A DNA stretch of 7,041 bases from NCBI GenBank assembly GCA_937897005.1, contig CALCOQ010000240.1:1-7041 (forward strand), in the 5' to 3' direction. Of this stretch, positions 1 to 6,076 are shown one piece after another. The DNA comes from an uncultured euryarchaeote (GTDB lineage Archaea; Thermoplasmatota; Poseidoniia; Poseidoniales; Poseidoniaceae). The translations under genes were made by a program, and so were the position numbers. The notes under the pieces are model-generated. The model saw only the letters and a program-made list of their open reading frames with translations. It was not told the origin of the DNA and searched no databases. The number at the start of each line of letters is the position of its first letter. The first letter of the stretch is position 1.

Positions 1-2
1 GT

Positions 3-410
3 GCGACATCCTTCTCAAGTGATGCTGAAGTCTTGTTGTGTTGGGATTCAGATTTCAAGAGGCACACCAGCACCTACATCGATGACCCTCAATGGAAGGT
101 TGCAATCAGTGAAGCCGGAGAAGATTCAGTCTCCAGATTATCTGTAGGTGAGTGGAATCACTCAAGATGGCAACAATTGCTCGACGAGGCTGAAATATTC
201 GCAGAAGCAGCCGGGCTGATGGATGAATTGGACCGCAGCACTCTCATCGAACGAGTCAAGAAGCAAATTCCTACAGGTCATAGGGTTCTACCCTGCATGC
301 TGGGCACCTCTGTATGTGTGCTCACCAATGATTTTTCATCCCCTTTAGCGGATATCGATGAAGTTCTACTGGCTTCAGGAATCGAATGCTTACGTACAAG
401 AATCAATTGA
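3..410 (+). CDS. C-terminal part of an unrecognised protein (5'-truncated by window edge)
   Basis: The frame is open from the first in-frame codon at position 3 to the TGA at 408-410, about 135 residues. An internal TTG at 33 could serve as a start, but nothing marks it as one: the frame continues upstream without a stop and no Shine-Dalgarno is visible, so I read this as the tail of a longer gene. The protein is soluble-looking. It has a mixed charged segment (residues about 1-60 after position 33), an acidic helix-like stretch rich in A, E and L (LLDEAEIFAEAAGLMDEL), then a short hydrophobic segment (RVLPCMLGTSVCVLTNDF) that may be a beta-strand pair. There is no signal peptide, membrane segment or catalytic motif that I recognise. 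Its stop overlaps the stop of the convergent nuclease gene by 8 bp. Function unknown. Confidence is in the coding call only. Confidence 0.6.
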   Translation, partial: ATSFSSDAEVLLCWDSDFKRHTSTYIDDPQWKVAISEAGEDSVSRLSVGEWNHSRWQQLLDEAEIFAEAAGLMDELDRSTLIERVKKQIPTGHRVLPCMLGTSVCVLTNDFSSPLADIDEVLLASGIECLRTRIN

Positions 411-1455
411 GACTTGACAGGTCGAGTGGCAAAGAATCGAGAAGTATTGTTCCGGGAATATGCAGGTTCTCACAGAAACCATGTCTGAACACGATGGCTC
501 CCTGCCCCCATTCCTCGATATACCTCCCCATTTGTTTGGTGGTTTTCTTTCTCTGAAAAGAAACATCTGCACCGTAGAAGTGCTTTGCATCGATCCATGC
601 CACGGGCTCTCCATTGATTCTAACATCATCCAGTATCAGAAGGTCAGGAGTTCTCACGGGGCGGCCATGTTCAGCCATCTGTTCAGCCACCATTTCTGGC
701 TGACGCCGAATCCGAACACCTTTCTGTTCAAAGAATCTGCATAGAATGTCTTCGAAAGTCTCAGCACGCTCTTGAGTCTCACTCTGATCAACATTTGAAA
801 CCCGATCGGCCTTTTCAGCCTTCTTGAATTGCTCCAGATCCCTTTCATTCAAACGCCCATCAGGCTTTCTCAAGTCATCGCGAATTCTGCTTTTAGACCA
901 ACCGCGTGCTTTGAGGATGGCACGAAAAAGATTCATCGGGGGGAAATCAAACCTTTTTGACAGTTCAACAACATCCTCTCCTTTTCTATACAGGTGCTCC
1001 ATTTTGTCAGCCATCTTCTGTAATTTCCCGAAATTGTAGACGCTTTTCTGTTGGAGTATTGCAGAGCGTAGACTGAGTGCTTGATCAAGACTGATATCCA
1101 ATTTTGAGCAGCGTTTTTTGATTTCTTTGACCCGTTCATCTGGTAACCAGCCCCATTCACCTCTTCTGACCACCATGTCAATCGCTTTTGTTTCAGTTTC
1201 CAAGGCTACAGGATCTGAAGGCCACTCGATGTTGATGGTGGTTGGTTCCACCCCGCCTTTTGGAAAGGCCATTGGTTGAGGAGAAATATTGAATCGGTTT
1301 TCAGCGCGCTCTCTTGCCTCTTCTTCTATTTCTCGCCAGCGCTTTCTACTCTCAGAAATGGGGGGGCCCCCATGTCTGCGCTTCTTCTTCTTGGGCTGGC
1401 CTCTGCGCCCATTCCCACCTTCAGCCATTGGAGTGTCGGAAGATTGACCATCCAT
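403..1455 (-). CDS. Predicted PD-(D/E)XK endonuclease, CDIN1/C15orf41 'TPD' family
   Basis: From the ATG at 1455 the product is 350 residues; a TTG at 1482 would add nine. The C-terminal domain (about residues 230-340) carries the hallmarks of the TPD family: the TPD motif at 269-271, then WIDAK at 287-291 (D289-x-K291, where human CDIN1, as I remember it, has E-S-K), then an FYG and a 'GQGAIVFRHGF' strand matching the family's G-x-G-hydrophobic-Y/H-G-F ending. Asp271, Asp289 and Lys291 fit a PD-(D/E)XK metal-dependent nuclease site. Before it, about residues 150-225 form helix-turn-helix-like segments (VVELSKRFDFPPMNLFRAIL), as in CDIN1. The first 60 residues are low-complexity and very basic (KKKKRR), probably disordered and possibly nucleic-acid binding. 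There is no signal peptide, so it acts in the cytoplasm. Human CDIN1 partners codanin-1 and is linked to congenital dyserythropoietic anaemia; its substrate is unsettled, and the archaeal role is unknown. The gene diverges from the surface protein at 1565. Confidence 0.85.
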   Translation of the reverse strand: MDGQSSDTPMAEGGNGRRGQPKKKKRRHGGPPISESRKRWREIEEEARERAENRFNISPQPMAFPKGGVEPTTINIEWPSDPVALETETKAIDMVVRRGEWGWLPDERVKEIKKRCSKLDISLDQALSLRSAILQQKSVYNFGKLQKMADKMEHLYRKGEDVVELSKRFDFPPMNLFRAILKARGWSKSRIRDDLRKPDGRLNERDLEQFKKAEKADRVSNVDQSETQERAETFEDILCRFFEQKGVRIRRQPEMVAEQMAEHGRPVRTPDLLILDDVRINGEPVAWIDAKHFYGADVSFQRKKTTKQMGRYIEEWGQGAIVFRHGFCENLHIPGTILLDSLPLDLSSLN

Positions 1456-1501
1456 GAACCCGCCGCTCTGCCATTCTGTCAATCAAGCAAAACAACCTGA
1501 A

Positions 1502-1514
1502 TTTCCACTGGAAA
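1502..1514. repeat. 13-bp palindrome in divergent promoter region
   Basis: The bases TTTCCACTGGAAA form a dyad with 6-bp arms (TTTCCA/TGGAAA) around a single C. It lies between the starts of the TPD nuclease gene and the surface protein gene, close to where a nuclease-gene transcript would be expected to begin. Its size and place suit an operator for a dimeric regulator, but no second copy was seen and the role is inferred. Confidence 0.4.
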
Positions 1515-1518
1515 CAAT

Positions 1519-1531
1519 GATTTTTTAACAG
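1519..1531. promoter_or_regulatory. AT-rich block, candidate archaeal TATA element(s)
   Basis: The run TTTTTTAA at 1521-1528 is the only strongly AT-rich block between the two divergent genes. On the plus strand it would place transcription start about 25 bases on, near 1550, just before the Shine-Dalgarno at 1554-1560. Read on the minus strand (TTAAAAAA) it would place a start near 1497, ahead of both candidate starts of the nuclease gene (1482 and 1455). One block could serve either direction. No clear BRE element is visible, so this is a positional inference. Confidence 0.35.
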
Positions 1532-1536
1532 TAGAC

Positions 1537-1550
1537 ACCAACCCATTGGT
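1537..1550. repeat. Inverted repeat just upstream of the surface-protein RBS
   Basis: ACCAA at 1537-1541 and TTGGT at 1546-1550 form 5-bp arms around a 4-base centre. It ends three bases before the Shine-Dalgarno, at or near the expected transcription start, where a bound repressor would block transcription. The arms are short enough for chance to explain them. Confidence 0.25.
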
Positions 1551-1553
1551 TTC

Positions 1554-1560
1554 AAGGAGG
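1554..1560 (+). promoter_or_regulatory. Strong Shine-Dalgarno for the GTG start at 1565
   Basis: AAGGAGG is a near-perfect anti-16S match and ends four bases before the GTG at 1565. The next in-frame ATG, at 1580, would be 19 bases away, too far for this site. The site therefore fixes the non-ATG start. It also gives the signal peptide its basic N-terminus. Confidence 0.75.
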
Positions 1561-1564
1561 AAAG

Positions 1565-4399
1565 GTGAATCGGACAAACATGACTCACAGACCGGCTATA
1601 TTGATCTGCATCATGTTCATCGCAAGTGTTGTTCTCTCGTTCGGTGCTGAAAATGGCTTGGAATCCAACGCTGATGTTGAGATTTCTCCAACTCAAGAAA
1701 AAGTCATGATAGATGCTCGAGAAGCGGCAGGCTGGTCTTTATCTGCAGGTGGTTTTGAGGATGAGAATCTGCGCGGCTATGATGTTGCACCAGATGGTTC
1801 GCTATTCATTGTTGGTACTTTTACAAGTTCAATGATATTTGGAGATTCAGGATTGCAAGCAGTGGGAATGCAATATGATGAGGATTTTTTTGTTGGCAAG
1901 ATTTCTACTACTGGGGATTGGGAGTGGATGATTTCCGGAGGTTCAGTGGGTGCGGATAATGCCAATGATGTAAGCGTGGATTCAAGAGATGGTTCTGCAT
2001 ATATCACTGGCGCATATTGTCTTGGTACTGCAGGTACTTCGTGTAGTATGCAATTAGGAACACTGGCTTCATTGGGAAAGAATTCAGATGAAGATGAAGG
2101 CAATGGTTGGATTGCCAGAATAAGCAGCAATGGAAGTTGGCAATGGGCCAAGCGATTCGGAACAAATATGGATGATCAGGGATTATCAGTAGTGAATGAT
2201 GGAAATGGAAGTGTTTACCATAGTGGTCTGTTTCTTAATATGATCACGATTGGTTCAGACAATTTACCAGGTACTGATGCATATTCGATATTCATGGCGA
2301 AGATGGATGATACAGGTACTTGGGAATGGGCCAAAGCAGGGGCCGGACCTCAGGGCATTGAACCATTCGGGGGGTCTTGTATCGATTCCCAAGGTAATCC
2401 ATGGTTTGTAGGTACTTTCACCGATTCGGCAATGTTTGGTCAATCAATACTTATGTCGATGGGTGCTGCCGATGCGTATCTGGTCAGGATGAATACGACT
2501 GGAGAATTTGACCTCCTGCTTACTGCGGGGGGGGTTGATGATGATTGGGGGTATGGTTGTGCTGTCGATGAATCAGACGGGGTCATCATTGTCGGTAATT
2601 TTGAAGGCAATATGTCTGCAGGTGGACTGAACGCCTCAAGCAATGGATGGTTGGATGCTTTCGTCGCAACTACTGATTCTGAAGGAGTCTGGCAGTCGCT
2701 TTCCTCATTCGGAGGTAGTGGTTATGAAGTAGCTCGTTCTGTATCAATCACTCCAAATGGCGAAAGAATCGTGGTCGGGAGTATGTCTGGAACAGTCACC
2801 ATTGGCGAGCAAACTTTGACATCTAATGGAAATAGTGATGTGATGGTATTGGCAATTACTGACAATGGTTCAGTCAGTTGGGCACTCAATGTCGGTGGGA
2901 CAGGTGAAGAAGTAGCAACTGGCGTAGTGATAGGCGGCGGCTCACCTACGATTGTAGGTAATTTTCAGAATACTGTGGATTTCAGAGGAAACAGCAATAC
3001 CAGTGAGGGAATGAATGATTTCTTTGCCTGGCAATATGCCAAGGATTTAGACGGAGATGGAATTGTGGATGGCTCAGATAATTGTCCTGAAATAGCCAAT
3101 CCCAGCCAAACGGACCATGATCTCGATGGAGAGGGGGATGCTTGTGAGGATGACATGGATGGCGATGGACTGGTTGATGATATAGACGAGTGCATGGATG
3201 GCTCTATCGGTTGGACATCAAACAATGATACAGATTATGATGGCGATGGTTGCCATGATTATTCTGAGGATCTTGATGATGATCAGGATGGTATTCCCGA
3301 TGAGAATGATACTTGCCCCAAAGGCCCTCTTGGTTGGATTTCAACCCTTGAAGAAGATATTGATTCTGATGGTTGTGCTGACATTGATACCGATGGTGAC
3401 GGCTTTGTTGACCAGTCAGATAATTGCCCACAGGTAGTGAATGCAGATCAGAGTGATGATGATGGTGATGGTATCGGTGATGCTTGTGATGGTGATGCGG
3501 ATGGCGATGGCATCACTACTGAATTCGATGACTGTCCGACAGGAGAAACGAATTGGAATGCCAGTGAGGCCAATGACAATGACAATGATGGTTGTAAGGA
3601 TTCCAGTGAGGATACGGACGATGACGGAGATGGAGTTGCTGATTTCCTCGACGATTGTCCAGTGGGAGAGATAGGATGGAGTTCAACAGATCCTGGAGAG
3701 GATCATGACAAGGATGGTTGCAAGGATTCCATCGAGGATGCAGATGATGATAACGACGGATTCTTGGATTCTAATGATGCCTGTCCTACAGGTGCGATAG
3801 GACATTCCCCATTGGGTCAGGATATCGATAATGATGGTTGTAATGATATTTCAGAGGATGATGACCTCGATAATGATGGTGTAATCAATTCTGCAGATAC
3901 TTGTTCACTTACACCTTCAGGGGTGGATACCGATTCATCAGGATGTAGTGATTCTCAAAGGGATGGCGATGGTGATGGAGTACTGGATATTAATGACCAG
4001 TGCCTTGATACTCCATCTGGAACAACGGTGGTAGCCGCCACAGGTTGCGCTGTATCGTCAGGAACAGGAGGCGGTGGTGAAGATGGAACCATTGCTGAGG
4101 AGAAGAGTAGCGGTGGACTTGGTATCGATCCAGTATTGTTGTATGGAGGTGGGGCGGTTGGATTGTTGGCAGTCATAGCCATCATCGTGACCATGATAGG
4201 TAACAAACCTCCACCTCGAAGAGATGCAGAGGATGAGTTTGGAATGCATCTCGACTCTTCCATGGACATCCACATCCAGACCTCTTTGGGGGAGTCTGCT
4301 TCCACTCAACAAAGCACCAGTATCGGAGGATTCACCGATGAACAGTTACTTTCTGCTGGATGGACCCCTGAACAGATAGCTGCACATCGCCAACGCTGA
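1565..4399 (+). CDS. Membrane-anchored surface protein: beta-propeller + TSP3 calcium repeats
   Basis: 944 residues, GTG start fixed by the upstream Shine-Dalgarno. Residues 1-28 are a signal peptide (basic start, hydrophobic AILICIMFIASVVLSFG, likely cleavage near A28). Residues about 54-494 contain seven similar units of 57-73 residues, each with W/F-x-hydrophobic-x-x-G-G, then a 'V...DG...hydrophobic-VG-F/Y' strand pair, then 'D-hydrophobic-F-V-x-K' and 'GxW'. This resembles SBBP-type seven-bladed beta-propellers. Residues about 495-829 are TSP3-like repeats (DxDGDGxxDxxDxCP) with 18 cysteines and many Asp, expected to bind calcium and form a stiff stalk. A Gly-rich linker (834-853) leads to one membrane helix (about 857-878, LLAVIAIIVTMIG). 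A cytoplasmic tail of about 65 residues follows, ending in a conserved-looking FTDEQLLSAGWTPEQIAAHR. The topology is propeller outside, stalk, anchor, tail inside. The likely role is adhesion, ligand binding or surface-layer association; the ligand is unknown. The gene ends one base from the convergent STAND gene. Confidence 0.92.
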   Translation: MNRTNMTHRPAILICIMFIASVVLSFGAENGLESNADVEISPTQEKVMIDAREAAGWSLSAGGFEDENLRGYDVAPDGSLFIVGTFTSSMIFGDSGLQAVGMQYDEDFFVGKISTTGDWEWMISGGSVGADNANDVSVDSRDGSAYITGAYCLGTAGTSCSMQLGTLASLGKNSDEDEGNGWIARISSNGSWQWAKRFGTNMDDQGLSVVNDGNGSVYHSGLFLNMITIGSDNLPGTDAYSIFMAKMDDTGTWEWAKAGAGPQGIEPFGGSCIDSQGNPWFVGTFTDSAMFGQSILMSMGAADAYLVRMNTTGEFDLLLTAGGVDDDWGYGCAVDESDGVIIVGNFEGNMSAGGLNASSNGWLDAFVATTDSEGVWQSLSSFGGSGYEVARSVSITPNGERIVVGSMSGTVTIGEQTLTSNGNSDVMVLAITDNGSVSWALNVGGTGEEVATGVVIGGGSPTIVGNFQNTVDFRGNSNTSEGMNDFFAWQYAKDLDGDGIVDGSDNCPEIANPSQTDHDLDGEGDACEDDMDGDGLVDDIDECMDGSIGWTSNNDTDYDGDGCHDYSEDLDDDQDGIPDENDTCPKGPLGWISTLEEDIDSDGCADIDTDGDGFVDQSDNCPQVVNADQSDDDGDGIGDACDGDADGDGITTEFDDCPTGETNWNASEANDNDNDGCKDSSEDTDDDGDGVADFLDDCPVGEIGWSSTDPGEDHDKDGCKDSIEDADDDNDGFLDSNDACPTGAIGHSPLGQDIDNDGCNDISEDDDLDNDGVINSADTCSLTPSGVDTDSSGCSDSQRDGDGDGVLDINDQCLDTPSGTTVVAATGCAVSSGTGGGGEDGTIAEEKSSGGLGIDPVLLYGGGAVGLLAVIAIIVTMIGNKPPPRRDAEDEFGMHLDSSMDIHIQTSLGESASTQQSTSIGGFTDEQLLSAGWTPEQIAAHRQR
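3047..4050 (+). repeat. Degenerate coding repeats encoding TSP3 modules
   Basis: This stretch is dominated by GAT/GAC, GGT/GGA and TGT/TGC codons and encodes the Asp-rich TSP3 stalk of the surface protein. Most units run about 40 residues as DxDxDGxxDxxDxCPxGxxGW then DxDxDGCxDxxED. Two units keep the classical ending 'Q(S/T)DxDxDGxGDAC' (residues 515-527 and 629-641). The DNA has diverged between units, so it is an old amplification rather than a recent one. Confidence 0.75.
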
Positions 4400-4422
4400 A
4401 TCAATCAGAAATTCTGGATTCA
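4397..4422. terminator. Nested inverted repeat over the convergent stop codons
   Basis: TGAATC at 4397-4402 pairs with GATTCA at 4417-4422, and inside it CAGAA (4406-4410) pairs with TTCTG (4412-4416), leaving AAT bulged on one side and one base at the centre. The structure covers the TGA of the surface gene (4397-4399) and that of the STAND gene (4401-4403). On the plus side TTTT follows at 4431-4434. It could end transcription from both directions. Archaeal termination relies mainly on T-tracts, so the role is uncertain. Confidence 0.3.
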
Positions 4423-5981
4423 CGTTGTGATTTTAGTTCACCCACATCTCGTAGCAAGCGTTCTCGCAATGCTTCATGCAGCCACATTCCTTCTGCTAAT
4501 TCAATCAACAGTCCCTTGGCCAACAAGCCTTCTGGAGGAGGCCCATCCCATCCACTTGCATTCGCCAACTTCTCCCATTCCACCGGTCTTTCAGATACAG
4601 CAAGCTGGGCCAGCAATTCTCTTTCGCCATCTGGTAACGCGTCCAATATCTCCTCATCGAGGAATCGTAGCCAATCTCCATGTGTTGCAGAACCGTACAG
4701 TTCCAACAATTCCATCGCCAATGGATGCCCACCAGTCAGACGATGGATATCACCTGCTTCAGGAGGGTCTCCGAGATCAAATGTGCTCAACCATTCTTCC
4801 AATGCCTCTACAGAGAGCCCTTTGAGTGAAACTTCTCTCACCTTGTCTCTGGTGTGGACGTCTCTGCGGTCATAGAATTGTGGCCTGTTCCTACTGATCA
4901 ACAACAACTGCAGTGGCGATTGGATAGCAACTTGGAGAAGCGCACCAAGCAGGTCATTGGAATTCTCGCTGATATGATGCACATCATCGAGAATCACCAG
5001 CCAGGTGGGTGGAGGTTTACCGCCATCATCGAGGTCCAGAAATCTTTCACGAATCGCTGCAGAATCTGTCAGATATGCGAGCAGCCTACGCCGCCATGCA
5101 TCGACATCCAATGGTGCACCAGGGGAAAGAGGAAGCGTGTCCATCAACTGATATGGGTCGTGTACGTCATCGATTCCCACTCTGTGCAATAGACTTACTG
5201 CAACACCATGATCCCGGTCCCAAGGCTGACAGGGGTACCAACATATCGAAAGGTTTGCTTCATTTTCCATTCGTTCTTTGAGCCAATGTGCAACAACGGT
5301 TGACTTACCGATTCCAGCAACACCTTGAATCACCATACATGGATGCATTTCTTCTCTCCATATTTCAAGATCAGCAAGCACATCTGCGCGTCCGTGCACA
5401 GGTCTTGTTTGAGGAGGACTTGTGTGATACGTTGCGTGTGCGCCAGCGAGAAGTGTCAATCTGCCAGGGGGGGGTCTGTTATCCCCATCCTTCTTACGAA
5501 TCGGTCCGAATCGAATATCTCCATAGGTCAGGACACCCTCATGCAATGCATGCATCAGTACCTGTAGCAATGAAAGGTCAGCCTCTAGACGATCTGCGGT
5601 CTCGTCGGCTCTTATCTCCAGTAATGCTCCATCCTTATCCCGAATCAGAACTGTTGATGATGACAGTTCCAACTTCGTGTTCTGTGCTTCACTCTTACCG
5701 TTTTCAGTCAGCTGCCAAGCTTTCTGTCTGCGTTCATCACCTTTGACCATTCGGGAATGTTCCTGCACCAGTTTTTCTTTCAACAACCCTCTCATCGATC
5801 TGGAGACATTTGGTGGATGTAGGGCACACGCTTCGGCAATTCCAGGTCGTGTCACTGCATTTGAAACCATGAACTGGTCAGCCTGTTCGAGATTTTCCAA
5901 CAGGTGCAGAAGAATCCGGTCGCTCACCGCGATCGATACCTTGGGTAGTTCCTTGGCCACACTCTCCCCTTCGTGTGTCAT
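4401..5981 (-). CDS. STAND-family NTPase with N-terminal MarR-like winged helix
   Basis: 526 residues. Residues about 18-97 form a winged helix like MarR regulators: a helix pair, the recognition-helix region HPPNVSRSMRGLLKEKLV, then a wing ending RRQKAWQLTENGK. After a linker comes a STAND/NB-ARC-type ATPase: RPVHGR at 193-198 (like the 'FVGR' entry motif), Walker A GVAGIGKST at 220-228, Walker B WLVILDDVHH at 327-336, LLISRN at 360-365 as sensor 1, and GGHPLAMELL at 417-426, matching the GxP motif of these ATPases. Residues about 443-512 look like the following small winged-helix domain. No WD40 or TPR sensor repeats follow, so the protein is short for its class. The expected role is a nucleotide-switched cytoplasmic transcription regulator; the signal is unknown. 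The ATG at 5981 has only a weak GGGGA upstream. GTG at 5960 (residue 8), with GGGGAG just before it, is an alternative start. It diverges from the secreted WD40 gene. Confidence 0.88.
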   Translation of the reverse strand: MTHEGESVAKELPKVSIAVSDRILLHLLENLEQADQFMVSNAVTRPGIAEACALHPPNVSRSMRGLLKEKLVQEHSRMVKGDERRQKAWQLTENGKSEAQNTKLELSSSTVLIRDKDGALLEIRADETADRLEADLSLLQVLMHALHEGVLTYGDIRFGPIRKKDGDNRPPPGRLTLLAGAHATYHTSPPQTRPVHGRADVLADLEIWREEMHPCMVIQGVAGIGKSTVVAHWLKERMENEANLSICWYPCQPWDRDHGVAVSLLHRVGIDDVHDPYQLMDTLPLSPGAPLDVDAWRRRLLAYLTDSAAIRERFLDLDDGGKPPPTWLVILDDVHHISENSNDLLGALLQVAIQSPLQLLLISRNRPQFYDRRDVHTRDKVREVSLKGLSVEALEEWLSTFDLGDPPEAGDIHRLTGGHPLAMELLELYGSATHGDWLRFLDEEILDALPDGERELLAQLAVSERPVEWEKLANASGWDGPPPEGLLAKGLLIELAEGMWLHEALRERLLRDVGELKSQRESRISD

Positions 5982-6006
5982 GATTCAAGGATTTCCCCAA
6001 TGGAGT

Positions 6007-6022
6007 CACCCCCTAGGGGGTG
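6007..6022. promoter_or_regulatory. Perfect 16-bp palindrome in divergent region, operator or terminator-like
   Basis: CACCCCCTAGGGGGTG is a perfect dyad centred on CTAG and followed on the plus strand by seven T (6023-6029). It begins 26 bases before the ATG of the winged-helix STAND gene and lies about 55 bases before the likely start of the WD40 gene, so it sits in both genes' control region. Folded, it would be a 6-bp GC stem with a CTAG loop plus a T-run, like an intrinsic terminator. However, no plus-strand gene upstream needs ending here. An operator, possibly for the STAND protein itself, is the better guess. Confidence 0.5.
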
Positions 6023-6076
6023 TTTTTTTGCACAATAGTACCATAAGCCCTTTTTACAGACCCCAATCGCGAAACC

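Noticed and set aside
33..35. TTG at 33 as the true start of the left-edge gene
   Set aside because: The frame remains open upstream to the window edge, and there is no Shine-Dalgarno before it. A truncated longer gene explains it better.
1777..2151. Minus-strand open frame of 124 residues inside the surface protein gene
   Set aside because: It is antisense to the propeller region. Its Pro/Ser-rich composition is what the complement of Gly/Asp/Ser codons gives, and there is no ribosome binding site.
3198..3674. Plus-strand frames rich in Met, Val and Ile within the TSP3 region
   Set aside because: These are out-of-frame readings of GAT-GGT repeats (ATG, ATG, GTG) and have no independent support.
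3047..4050. Possible CRISPR or satellite array suggested by GAT/GGT-rich repetition
   Set aside because: The repetition is protein-level (TSP3 modules), with diverged DNA units, no uniform spacers and an uninterrupted reading frame.
4427..5746. Several plus-strand open frames of 75-152 residues opposite the STAND gene
   Set aside because: The minus frame carries Walker A, Walker B, GxP and winged-helix motifs in the right order. The plus frames show no motif and overlap one another.
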